A stretch of 15,344 bases of DNA from DAIOEK01 sp964600595. GTDB lineage: Bacteria > Chloroflexota > Anaerolineae > Anaerolineales > Anaerolineaceae. This document shows positions 7,193 to 14,172 of this stretch, piece by piece. A program made the translations under genes and the position numbers. Numbering within the stretch: position 1 is the first letter of the stretch; every line of letters starts with the position of its first letter. The notes beneath the pieces were generated by a model. It had not been told where the DNA came from and did not search any database. It saw only the letters and a list, made by a program, of their open reading frames with translations. The DNA lies in assembly GCA_964600595.1 (NCBI GenBank), contig CAZRKL010000057.1, positions 1 through 15,344 of the forward strand, read 5' to 3'.

Positions 7193-8530
7193 ATGGCAAA
7201 AAACAAGCAAAATCGAGAGACCATCAATGTCCTCTTTATTGCTGCCGAAGCAGATCCCTTTGTAAAAATCGGNNNNNNNNNNNNNNNNNNNNNNNNNNNN
7301 NNNNNNNNNNNNNNNNNNNNNNNNNNNNNNNNNNNNNNNNNNNNNNNNNNNNNNNNNNNNNNNNNNNNNNNNGAACCAATCCGAAACGGTGGAGAGGTTT
7401 ACTCCAATCAAACTCAACTTGATGCAGAGAAATTTATATTCTTTACGTTAGCCTGTGTCAAATTACCAGAATTTCTGAAGTGGGATTGTCAGCTGATCCA
7501 TGCGAACGATTGGCATACCGGTCTTGCACCTTATATCATACGTGCTTTGCCTGATTTCAGAAAACCAAAAATTAAAACCATCCTGTCTGTGCACAATCTT
7601 CCATACCTCGGAGAAGGTTGCCAGCCTTGCATGAGCGAGTACGGAATACCTGCCTATCCATTCGGTCTGCTTCCCTCCTGGGCACAACATCTTCCCCTTC
7701 CGCTCGGATTAACCACAGCCGACGGGATTATTCCAGTATCGCCCGGCTACGCTCAAGAGATCCAGACACCTGAATTCGGTTGTGGACTTGAAAGGCTGCT
7801 GCAAAGTCGCGCTAAATACATCACTGGCATTGTAAATGGCATCGACCAGACAGTATGGAATCCCGAAACCGACAATTGGATAACGAATAGCTTTAATATT
7901 GAAACCTTACATGAAAAGATAAACAATAAAAAGATTTTGGTTGAAGGCACAGGCATGGAATTCAATCCGACCATTCCGCTGCTTGTTGTTGTCTCAAGAA
8001 TGGACTATCAAAAAGGGATTGATCTGGTTGTTTCCTGTCTTCAAGATATGCTTGATTACCCCTGGCAGGCAATCATTCTCGGGTCAGGCGATTCTGTTAT
8101 CGAGCAAAAATGTCAGATTTTCGCGCAGGACCATCCGAACCGGATGCGTTTGATCACTGGTTTTCACGCTGAGCTTGCACACCAGCTTTACGCCGGCGGA
8201 GATATCTTCCTGATGCCTTCTCGCTACGAACCCTGCGGTATCTCCCAAATGATATCAATGCGTTATGGAACCATTCCGGTTGCCCGGGCAACTGGAGGAT
8301 TGAAAGACACGATCCTTTCGACCCGTCCGGGAAAACCGGGGACCGGATATCTATTTGACGAAGCCACGTCTTCATCCTTCGCTCAGGCTTTGCGATTTGC
8401 TTTGCAAGATTTCACTGATCCTGATTTATGGAGAGAAATTCAACGAAACGCGATGAAAATGGATTTCTCCTGGGATGCATCGGCATTAAAATACATACAA
8501 CAGTACGCAAATCTCGTGCATAACAAATAA
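7193..8530 (+). CDS. glgA: Glycogen synthase (ADP-glucose type, GT5), interrupted by an assembly gap
   Basis: GlgA adds glucose from ADP-glucose to the growing alpha-1,4-glucan. The N-terminus INVLFIAAEADPFVKIG is present up to the ADP-glucose-binding K-x-G-G motif (K25), where the N run begins. After the gap come HANDWHTGLAP, SVHNLPYLG, VSPGYAQEIQTPEFGCGLE, VNGIDQTVWNPETD, SRMDYQKGIDLV and SRYEPCGISQMISMRYGT, where the Glu of EPCG (8228-8230) is the catalytic-region residue, then the end RNAMKMDFSWDASALKY. The two sides happen to be in one frame through 100 N, but comparison with E. coli GlgA suggests about 68 residues are missing, so the true gene is longer (near 480 residues). GGTGGA precedes the ATG by 9 nt. 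The neighbour glgC supplies its substrate. Confidence 0.95.
   Translation: MAKNKQNRETINVLFIAAEADPFVKIXXXXXXXXXXXXXXXXXXXXXXXXXXXXXXXXXXEPIRNGGEVYSNQTQLDAEKFIFFTLACVKLPEFLKWDCQLIHANDWHTGLAPYIIRALPDFRKPKIKTILSVHNLPYLGEGCQPCMSEYGIPAYPFGLLPSWAQHLPLPLGLTTADGIIPVSPGYAQEIQTPEFGCGLERLLQSRAKYITGIVNGIDQTVWNPETDNWITNSFNIETLHEKINNKKILVEGTGMEFNPTIPLLVVVSRMDYQKGIDLVVSCLQDMLDYPWQAIILGSGDSVIEQKCQIFAQDHPNRMRLITGFHAELAHQLYAGGDIFLMPSRYEPCGISQMISMRYGTIPVARATGGLKDTILSTRPGKPGTGYLFDEATSSSFAQALRFALQDFTDPDLWREIQRNAMKMDFSWDASALKYIQQYANLVHNK
7273..7372. other. Assembly gap (exactly 100 N) inside glgA
   Basis: One hundred consecutive N replace sequence within glgA. The round number suggests a placeholder for a scaffold gap of unknown size. 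From protein alignment by eye, about 200 nt of coding sequence should be here. Any translation or ORF crossing the N run is not real evidence of frame. Confidence 0.97.
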
Positions 8531-8550
8531 CCCGCCGGGAGGTATGATCA

Positions 8551-9816
8551 ATGAAAACGAGAGTTGTGATTTTAGCAGGGGGAGAAGGATCGCGCCTGGG
8601 TACTTTAACCGCAAAACGGACCAAACCTGCAGTCCCTTTTGCCGGCAAGTATCGTATCATCGACTTTACTCTCTCAAATTGTGTGAACTCTGATTTGTAT
8701 GATGTGATGCTGGTTGCCCAGTATCGACCCCATTCACTTATTGAACACATTGGTGCGGGTGGACCCTGGGACCTCAATCGTGATTTCTCCGGGGGAGTCC
8801 GCATATATACCCCATACAAAGGACGCGGTAAGTCCAACTGGTTTACCGGAACTGCAGACGCGCTTCAGCAAAACTACTCTTTCATTATGCACAATGATCC
8901 AGATCTGATCCTGATCCTGTCAGGTGATCATATCTACGCCATGGATTATGAGCCATTGATTACTTTCCATCTCGATCACCGGGCTGATCTAACCATGGCT
9001 ACTATTCGAGTTACAATGGAAGAAGCGTCACGTTTCGGTATTGTACACGTAGGAGAAAGCTACCAGGTAACCGGTTTTGTTGAAAAGCCAAAACAACCGC
9101 CCAGCACACTGGCGAATATGGGCGTTTATCTTTTCAATGCAAAAGTCCTGGATAAAGTCTTATGGGAGGATCACAGCAATCTGAATTCTTCACATGATTT
9201 TGGAAAAGATATCATCCCCAAGATGATTGCCGATAAATTCAACATCTTTGCTTATCCTTACAGTGGCTATTGGGTGGACGTTGGTACAACCCAATCATAT
9301 TGGCAGGCTCATATGGATCTTTTACGGAATCCTCCGCCAATCAATCTCAACAACCGCTCGTGGGTAATCCACACAAGAACGGAAGAACGTCCACCAGTTT
9401 ATATCGCCGGAGATGCCAACATCAGGAACAGTATGATAACAGATGGGTGCGTCATCTCTGAAAACACTGAAATCGTAGATTCTATCCTGTCTCCCGGTGT
9501 AGTTGTGCAACCCGGTGCGAAAATTTATAAATCCATTATCCTGACAGATTCAAAAATCGGACGCGATTGCCAGATTTCATGTGCAATAGTCGATAAACGT
9601 GTTACCATCGGTCAGTCTGTGAAAATTGGTGAATTGCAGGAAGGAAAACCCATGGTAACAACCGTGGGGAAAGCCTGCGTGATACCAGATAATATGATTA
9701 TTGAGGCCGGAGCAGCCCTCGACATTGAGCTTGGACCTGCCGACTTTCAGAGCAATCTTGTAAAAAGGAATGAAGTTATTCTTCGCTCAGGGAAACAATA
9801 TGACGGAAATTCGTAA
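8551..9816 (+). CDS. glgC: Glucose-1-phosphate adenylyltransferase (ADP-glucose pyrophosphorylase)
   Basis: GlgC makes ADP-glucose and pyrophosphate from ATP and glucose-1-phosphate, normally the committed and allosterically regulated step of bacterial glycogen synthesis. The nucleotidyltransferase domain is intact: ILAGGEGSRLGTLT (7-20), KPAVPFAGKYRIIDF (25-39), YKGRGKSNWFTGTADAL, SGDHIYAMDY with catalytic-type D126, FVEKPK, SSHDFGKDIIPKM and YSGYWVDVGTTQSYW. The C-terminal third carries left-handed beta-helix repeats, with alternating small hydrophobic residues such as SPGVVVQPGAKIYKSII. At 421 residues it has the family length. GGGAGG (8537-8542) precedes the ATG by 8 nt. It follows glgA by 20 nt and its end overlaps malQ by 17 nt. 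Confidence 0.97.
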   Translation: MKTRVVILAGGEGSRLGTLTAKRTKPAVPFAGKYRIIDFTLSNCVNSDLYDVMLVAQYRPHSLIEHIGAGGPWDLNRDFSGGVRIYTPYKGRGKSNWFTGTADALQQNYSFIMHNDPDLILILSGDHIYAMDYEPLITFHLDHRADLTMATIRVTMEEASRFGIVHVGESYQVTGFVEKPKQPPSTLANMGVYLFNAKVLDKVLWEDHSNLNSSHDFGKDIIPKMIADKFNIFAYPYSGYWVDVGTTQSYWQAHMDLLRNPPPINLNNRSWVIHTRTEERPPVYIAGDANIRNSMITDGCVISENTEIVDSILSPGVVVQPGAKIYKSIILTDSKIGRDCQISCAIVDKRVTIGQSVKIGELQEGKPMVTTVGKACVIPDNMIIEAGAALDIELGPADFQSNLVKRNEVILRSGKQYDGNS

Positions 9817-11302
9817 ATCAGGCATCATCCTTCATCCAACCAGTCTGCCTGGTCCCGATGGTATTGGCGATCTGGGACCATCAGCTTATGTCTGGCTGGA
9901 TGCCCTAAAAACCGCAGGAATCGGATTATGGCAGGTTTTACCCCTCAGCCCCACAGGTTATGGTGACTCTCCTTATCAGGCATTCTCTGCGTTCGCTGGT
10001 AATCCTTATCTAATCAGCCCGGCACTCCTGATGGACAAAGGTTGGCTATTGGCAGAAGACTTCGCAGATAGACCTGAGTTTCCATCAGTATATGTTGATT
10101 TTGGGCAGGCAATCCAATGGAAATTAAAAATACTAAATCGCGCGTTTGAACGTTTTGTTCAGACCAGCCCTGATTTGCATGATTATGATTCTTTTATCAA
10201 GGACAATGCTTTCTGGTTGGATGACTTTGCCCTCTTTATGACCATTAAAGAAAACCAGAATGGTGTCGCCTGGACAGACTGGCCTGAACCACTACGCAAC
10301 CGGCAGCCTGAAGCAATCAAAGAATTCAAAACCGCTTATGCGCCCGAAATCAACAGGCAGCGATTTTTCCAGTATTGTTTTTCTACTCAGTGGACACAGC
10401 TAAGGGATTTTGCTCATCAAAATAATATTCAAATTGTTGGCGACATCCCAATCTTTGTCTCACACGATTCGGCAGATGTCTGGGCAAATCCCGGCTTATT
10501 CTATTTGGATGAATCCGGTAAACCCACCGTAGTTGCCGGGGTGCCGCCAGATTATTTTTCACCCACCGGACAGCTCTGGGGAAACCCGCATTACCGCTGG
10601 AAGGTTCATTCAGAAGATGGATACAAGTGGTGGTTAAGCAGAATTGAAAATACTCTAAAAATGGTGGATTTGATCCGCCTGGATCATTTCAGAGGTTTTG
10701 CCGGATACTGGGAAGTACCAGCTGGGCAGCAAACCGCTGAAATTGGGAAGTGGGTCAAAGGTCCGGGAGCAGACTTCTTTAACGCCATACGAAATCAGCT
10801 TGGGGATCTACCAATTATTGCAGAAGACCTTGGGCGCATCACGCCTGATGTCGTGAAGCTGCGGGATCATTTCAATCTTCCGGGGATGAAAATTCTTCAA
10901 TTTGCCTTTGAGACTGATGCTACAGATCCATTCCTCCCACATAATTACCCCGTCAATTGTGTTGCCTATACCGGTACACATGACAACGACACCACCCGTG
11001 GATGGTTTGATAACCGCCCGCAATCTGAAACCTCAGCTTGTTTGAGGTATCTCGCCAGCGATGGGACAAACATAGCCTGGGATATGATCAGGGCTGTATG
11101 GGCATCAACTGCCAGGTTTGCGTTGGCTCCGCTGCAGGATTTCCTGCAATTGGGCAGTTCAGCAAGGATGAATTTCCCGGGGAAACCAGCTGGAAACTGG
11201 GTCTGGCGTGTCCGGCAGGATCAAATCACCTCTGATTTGTTTGCCAGAATTCTTGAATTGAATGTCACATTTGGAAGAAGTAGTCAGGATCCTGTTAGCT
11301 GA
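9800..11302 (+). CDS. malQ: 4-alpha-glucanotransferase (amylomaltase, GH77)
   Basis: MalQ disproportionates maltodextrins, moving alpha-1,4-glucan segments between chains and releasing glucose. The GH77 signatures are present: SGIILHPTSLPGPDGIGDLG at the N-terminus, GDSPYQAFSAFAGNPYLISP, GVPPDYFSPTGQLWGNPHY, and the catalytic trio D295 (RLDHFRGF, nucleophile), E342 (AEDLG, acid/base) and D395 (THDNDT). These positions nearly coincide with those of Thermus aquaticus amylomaltase. At 500 residues it is full length. ATG at 9800 is preferred over 9770, because AGGGA (9789-9793) lies 6 nt upstream and conserved sequence starts soon after. It overlaps the end of glgC by 17 nt, implying coupling, and its 3' end overlaps the convergent permease by 19 nt. 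It is the last gene of the cinA-to-malQ run. Confidence 0.97.
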   Translation: MTEIRKSGIILHPTSLPGPDGIGDLGPSAYVWLDALKTAGIGLWQVLPLSPTGYGDSPYQAFSAFAGNPYLISPALLMDKGWLLAEDFADRPEFPSVYVDFGQAIQWKLKILNRAFERFVQTSPDLHDYDSFIKDNAFWLDDFALFMTIKENQNGVAWTDWPEPLRNRQPEAIKEFKTAYAPEINRQRFFQYCFSTQWTQLRDFAHQNNIQIVGDIPIFVSHDSADVWANPGLFYLDESGKPTVVAGVPPDYFSPTGQLWGNPHYRWKVHSEDGYKWWLSRIENTLKMVDLIRLDHFRGFAGYWEVPAGQQTAEIGKWVKGPGADFFNAIRNQLGDLPIIAEDLGRITPDVVKLRDHFNLPGMKILQFAFETDATDPFLPHNYPVNCVAYTGTHDNDTTRGWFDNRPQSETSACLRYLASDGTNIAWDMIRAVWASTARFALAPLQDFLQLGSSARMNFPGKPAGNWVWRVRQDQITSDLFARILELNVTFGRSSQDPVS

Positions 11303-12225
11303 ACCTGTTTTTTATTCTCATTCAGACTGACCAGTAGAATCCCTCCCAGGATCAGGAATGCACCAAAAACCTTGATCCAGGAGGGAATTTCATTAAATAA
11401 TAATATCCCCATAAGGGTGGAACCAATCGGTTCGGCAAGCAGGGCAATGGATACATAAGTCGCTGACAGCTTTTTAAGCACCCAGTTTAAACTTGAGTGA
11501 CCCAGCAGCTGCGGAAAAATGGCCAGACTCACCAACCAAATAAACGCCTTGCTGTTTGGGATTGCCAATCCATTACCAAAAACCAATTGATATACCACCA
11601 GAATAATTGCGGCAAAACCATAAACCAGAAAAATGTATGGCAGAAGCGGCATCCGCTGCCTGATGTTCTTGCCAACCAACAGGTACCCGGCTGCCATCCA
11701 TGCTCCTATCAAAGCAAGAATGTTCCCAAGAGATGTGTTGCGCAATTGAGTCTCTCCGGCGCACTTGAGTGCACCTTGAGAAAATTCACAGCCTTCGCTT
11801 ATACCAACTACCGCCCCGCCCGCAAGCGCAATCACCAAACCAATAATGAGCAATTTGCCAGGGCGGACTCTCTGGAAAATAATTGTAAACAATGCTACCC
11901 AAATCGGATTTGTTGTCACAATTACAACTGAACTGGCGATCGAGGTGTACTCCAGAGAACTGATCCAGGTGGCAAAATGGATCGCCAGGAACAATCCCCC
12001 CAAAAAGCACTTGCCAATGTCTTTTACGGCAATATTCCGAAAATTATCATTATATCTACTGAATAGTATGGGGAGAAGGATAATTACAGAGAATGAGAGC
12101 CTGTAGGCAGCCACAACTAAGGAAGGGGTACCTTCGTTTTGAGCCAGTTTTGCAAATATCGCTCCAGAGGATGCGCATAGAACGCCAAAGAAAAGAATCC
12201 AGTGTGAACTAATACGGTTCAGCAT
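11284..12225 (-). CDS. DMT superfamily EamA-type permease, ten membrane segments
   Basis: This inner-membrane protein of 313 residues has about ten hydrophobic segments arranged as two EamA repeats. The N-terminal one carries ASSGAIFAKLAQNEGTP and AAYRLSF, and the C-terminal one carries ALLAEPIGSTLMGILLFNE, both typical of the drug/metabolite transporter superfamily. The substrate cannot be told; relatives export metabolites or amino acids. A short extracytoplasmic loop between the two halves has two cysteines (C146, C155), which could pair. The ATG at 12225 is supported by GGGAG 7 nt upstream. It is transcribed alone on the - strand, diverges from sod, and its last 19 nt overlap malQ. No convincing terminator is visible after it. 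Confidence 0.88.
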   Translation of the reverse strand: MLNRISSHWILFFGVLCASSGAIFAKLAQNEGTPSLVVAAYRLSFSVIILLPILFSRYNDNFRNIAVKDIGKCFLGGLFLAIHFATWISSLEYTSIASSVVIVTTNPIWVALFTIIFQRVRPGKLLIIGLVIALAGGAVVGISEGCEFSQGALKCAGETQLRNTSLGNILALIGAWMAAGYLLVGKNIRQRMPLLPYIFLVYGFAAIILVVYQLVFGNGLAIPNSKAFIWLVSLAIFPQLLGHSSLNWVLKKLSATYVSIALLAEPIGSTLMGILLFNEIPSWIKVFGAFLILGGILLVSLNENKKQVQLTGS

Positions 12226-12249
12226 CGACCTGCTCCCAATGTGTTCAGC

Positions 12250-12278
12250 TTGACAAGCATATTAGCCAAAGCTACAAT
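12250..12278 (+). promoter_or_regulatory. Near-consensus sigma70-type promoter of the sod-ferredoxin operon
   Basis: TTGACA at 12250-12255 (6 of 6 consensus bases) is separated by 17 bp from TACAAT at 12273-12278 (5 of 6). Transcription would start near 12285, giving a leader of about 40 nt before sod, which has GGAGG at 12313-12317, 7 nt before the ATG. A small inverted repeat, GCTTG-A-CAAGC (12248-12258), covers the -35 box; it may be chance or a binding site. Confidence 0.75.
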
Positions 12279-12286
12279 CAAGTCAG
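12259..12286 (-). promoter_or_regulatory. Possible promoter of the EamA permease, overlapping the sod promoter
   Basis: On the - strand, CTGACT (12286-12281) and TAATAT (12264-12259) are separated by 16 bp, each matching the consensus at four of six bases. The position is suitable for the permease, with a leader of about 25-30 nt, but the match is modest. It lies almost exactly over the sod promoter on the other strand. Confidence 0.3.
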
Positions 12287-12324
12287 TGTAAGTTCCAACA
12301 TCAATATCAAAAGGAGGAAATTAT

Positions 12325-12930
12325 ATGGCATTCGAATTACCCCCACTACCTTATGGGTATGAAGCACTGGAACCATATATTGATGCCCGAACAGTAGAAA
12401 TTCATTATACCAAGCACCATGCCACATATATGGCAAATTGTAATAAAGCATTAGAAAAATATCCCGATTTGGTTAAGCTGACAATAGAAGAATTGTTATC
12501 CGATCTTACCAAAATTCCGGAAGATATCCGCACCGTGGTGAAGAACAACGGAGGCGGATACTACAACCATAATCTCTACTGGGAGAACATGGCTCCTGCA
12601 TCAGATTCTCTACCAGGTGGCAGATTATTAAAAGAAATTACTGATACCTTTGGTAGTCTGGATGCATTTAAATCTGAGATGGATAAAACCGGTCTCGGAC
12701 GACTGGGCAGCGGATACGCCTGGCTGTGCCAGAAACCGGATGGAAAGCTAACCGTTATTGCCACCCTTAATCAGGATTGCCCGTTATCTGATGGTCTGAA
12801 ACCCTTGCTGGTTGTAGATGTTTGGGAGCATGCCTACTACCTCAAATATCAAAACCGGCGCGCAGAGTATCTCACAAATTGGTGGAACCTCGTCAACTGG
12901 AAAGTTGTCGAGAAACGTTTTGAATCATAA
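12325..12930 (+). CDS. sodA: Superoxide dismutase, Mn/Fe family (Mn-type signature)
   Basis: This cytoplasmic enzyme converts superoxide to oxygen and hydrogen peroxide. The 201-residue protein has both family domains. The metal ligands are H27 (EIHYTKHH), H82 (YYNHNLYW), D165 and H169 (VVDVWEHAYY), and Y35 is in the active-site Tyr position. Gly residues before NHNLYW and Gln150 in NQDCPL match the manganese pattern rather than the iron pattern, in which the Gln comes from the N-terminal side; a cambialistic enzyme is not excluded. There is no signal peptide. It has a strong promoter, a strong ribosome-binding site, and the ferredoxin gene 18 nt downstream, so the two are probably cotranscribed. 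Confidence 0.96.
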   Translation: MAFELPPLPYGYEALEPYIDARTVEIHYTKHHATYMANCNKALEKYPDLVKLTIEELLSDLTKIPEDIRTVVKNNGGGYYNHNLYWENMAPASDSLPGGRLLKEITDTFGSLDAFKSEMDKTGLGRLGSGYAWLCQKPDGKLTVIATLNQDCPLSDGLKPLLVVDVWEHAYYLKYQNRRAEYLTNWWNLVNWKVVEKRFES

Positions 12931-12948
12931 CTTTATTGGAGGATCAAT

Positions 12949-13359
12949 ATGCCACACGTAATTACCAGTTTATGTCTGCGAGATGGCGGCTGCGCCACCG
13001 TCTGCCCTGTTGAATGCATCGTACCGGGCGAACCCACCAGTCAATATCCCTGGTACTATATTGACCCAGACACCTGCATTGATTGTGGTGCCTGCGTACC
13101 GGAATGCCCGTTTGCAGCCATTTTCCCTGAAGATGAGGTTCCTTCCGCTTACAAAGCAAAGGGTGGAGAGAAAATCTCTGAGCCAGTAGGCACTGCCGGT
13201 TTTGCTGAGGTTTATGATGGTACCGATCACCACGGTGCCGCTGTCCACCTCGAATCTACCCGCACACTTGCTGCAGGAGAAGTTGTCGATCTCACTCCAG
13301 CCATCGCGACAAATGCCGATTTCTTCAAATCAGGTCCGGGATATAATTCCGGGAAGTAG
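12949..13359 (+). CDS. Ferredoxin with two Fe-S cluster motifs (8 Cys) and a C-terminal extension
   Basis: This small electron carrier of 136 residues has its eight cysteines in the first 55: C9, C15, C19 and C23 (CLRDGGCATVCPVEC), and C43, C46, C49 and C53 (CIDCGACVPEC). The second motif, with C-P following, is a standard 4Fe-4S set. The first has wider spacing and resembles the first set of 7Fe/8Fe ferredoxins, so a 3Fe-4S or 4Fe-4S cluster is possible. Residues 56-136 form an acidic, Ala-rich tail ending FFKSGPGYNSGK, longer than in minimal ferredoxins. GGAGG (12938-12942) lies 6 nt before the ATG. It follows sod in an operon and is followed by a strong terminator. The redox partner is not identifiable. 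Confidence 0.93.
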   Translation: MPHVITSLCLRDGGCATVCPVECIVPGEPTSQYPWYYIDPDTCIDCGACVPECPFAAIFPEDEVPSAYKAKGGEKISEPVGTAGFAEVYDGTDHHGAAVHLESTRTLAAGEVVDLTPAIATNADFFKSGPGYNSGK

Positions 13360-13375
13360 TTAAATAGATATTCAG

Positions 13376-13408
13376 AATAGCGGCTGCCTAAAGGCAGCCG
13401 CTATTTTT
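13376..13408 (+). terminator. Intrinsic terminator of the sod-ferredoxin operon
   Basis: A perfect 13-bp GC-rich stem (13376-13388 with 13393-13405), a TAAA loop and a T-rich end (T at 13404-13408) follow the ferredoxin stop by 16 nt. On the opposite strand the stem is followed by ATTCTGA, so it is less suited to stopping ppgK, whose stop codon abuts it at 13409-13407. Confidence 0.88.
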
Positions 13409-14150
13409 ATAGTGTCTCTGTTGCAGTAATAGCAGCACCGATGATCCCCGCGTTATTCAAAAACCTGGCAGGAATGATCTCAGCCTCAATGTGGAGAAAC
13501 TTGCGGTATTGGTCAAACTTGCTGCTTACGCCTCCCCCAACAATGATGAGATCCGGGTATATTAGACTCTCTACGTATTGGAGGTAATGATTCAAACGAC
13601 CGCCCCATTCTTCCCATGATAATTTTTTATCATCCTTCACAGCAGCCGATGCTCTTTTCTCGGCATCCTTACCATCCAGCTCCAAATGGCCAAATTCTAC
13701 ATTTGGTAAAAGATTTCCTTCGACAAAAATGGCTGATCCGATCCCTGTACCAAGGGTCAGCATTAAAACCACACCGGCTTCTCTGCCCTTCCCGGCTCCC
13801 AGACGTATTTCTGCGATTCCGGCTGCATCTGCATCATTAATTACTTTTACAGGGCAGTGGGTTGACTTACTGAATAATTCATCAATGTTTTGCCCTACCC
13901 AGCTCTTATTATGCAAATTTGCTGCATCGTAAACAATACTATGCCTTACCACTCCCGGGAAACCACAGCCAACCTTGCCAGACCAATTGAAGTGTCTGAC
14001 GAGCTCAGCAACCGTTTCTGCGATAGGTTCTGGTTTTGCTGGGATTGGTGTTGCAATTCTGAACCGTTCGGATAATAATTCACCTGTTTCGCAGTTTACG
14101 ATTGCGCCTTTAATACCGGATCCTCCAATGTCGACGCCAAATGCTTCCAT
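13407..14150 (-). CDS. ppgK: Polyphosphate glucokinase (ROK family)
   Basis: PpgK phosphorylates glucose to glucose-6-phosphate using polyphosphate, often with ATP as an alternative donor. The 247-residue protein follows the actinobacterial PPGK pattern closely: FGVDIGGSGIKGAIV (4-18), GFPGVV, DAANLHNKSWVG, INDADAAGIAE with catalytic-type D106, LTLGTGIGSA (131-140), LLPNVEFGHLEL, then YPDLIIVGGGVS and NNAGIIGAA. It lacks the Cys-rich zinc motif of ordinary ROK glucokinases, as PPGK does. ATG at 14150 is chosen because GGAGGAG lies 5 nt upstream and the phosphate-binding motif follows at once; the frame remains open to 14342, but that part overlaps mltG. It is 22 nt downstream of mltG. Nearby glgA, glgC and malQ suggest it recycles glucose from glycogen or maltodextrins. 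Confidence 0.94.
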   Translation of the reverse strand: MEAFGVDIGGSGIKGAIVNCETGELLSERFRIATPIPAKPEPIAETVAELVRHFNWSGKVGCGFPGVVRHSIVYDAANLHNKSWVGQNIDELFSKSTHCPVKVINDADAAGIAEIRLGAGKGREAGVVLMLTLGTGIGSAIFVEGNLLPNVEFGHLELDGKDAEKRASAAVKDDKKLSWEEWGGRLNHYLQYVESLIYPDLIIVGGGVSSKFDQYRKFLHIEAEIIPARFLNNAGIIGAAITATETL

Positions 14151-14155
14151 AAAGA

Positions 14156-14162
14156 CTCCTCC
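14156..14162 (-). promoter_or_regulatory. Strong Shine-Dalgarno site deciding the ppgK start
   Basis: On the - strand this reads GGAGGAG, 5 nt before ATG at 14150. It lies between the mltG stop and ppgK and rules in favour of the 247-residue protein over a 311-residue frame starting at 14342. Confidence 0.85.
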
Positions 14163-14172
14163 AGTATAAAAG

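Noticed and set aside
7184..7417. Minus-strand frame running through the N block
   Set aside because: The frame is open only because N codons cannot be stops; it is an artefact of the assembly gap.
9770..9799. Ten-residue extension of malQ from an upstream ATG
   Set aside because: It lies inside glgC, and the ATG at 9800 has a well-placed AGGGA and fits the GH77 N-terminus.
11285..11313. Possible malQ terminator: CAGG...CCTG followed by six T
   Set aside because: The stem is only 4 bp with a 15-nt loop and lies within permease coding sequence; too weak to call.
12248..12258. Short inverted repeat GCTTG-A-CAAGC as a definite operator
   Set aside because: Five-base arms occur often by chance; kept only as a remark in the promoter entry.
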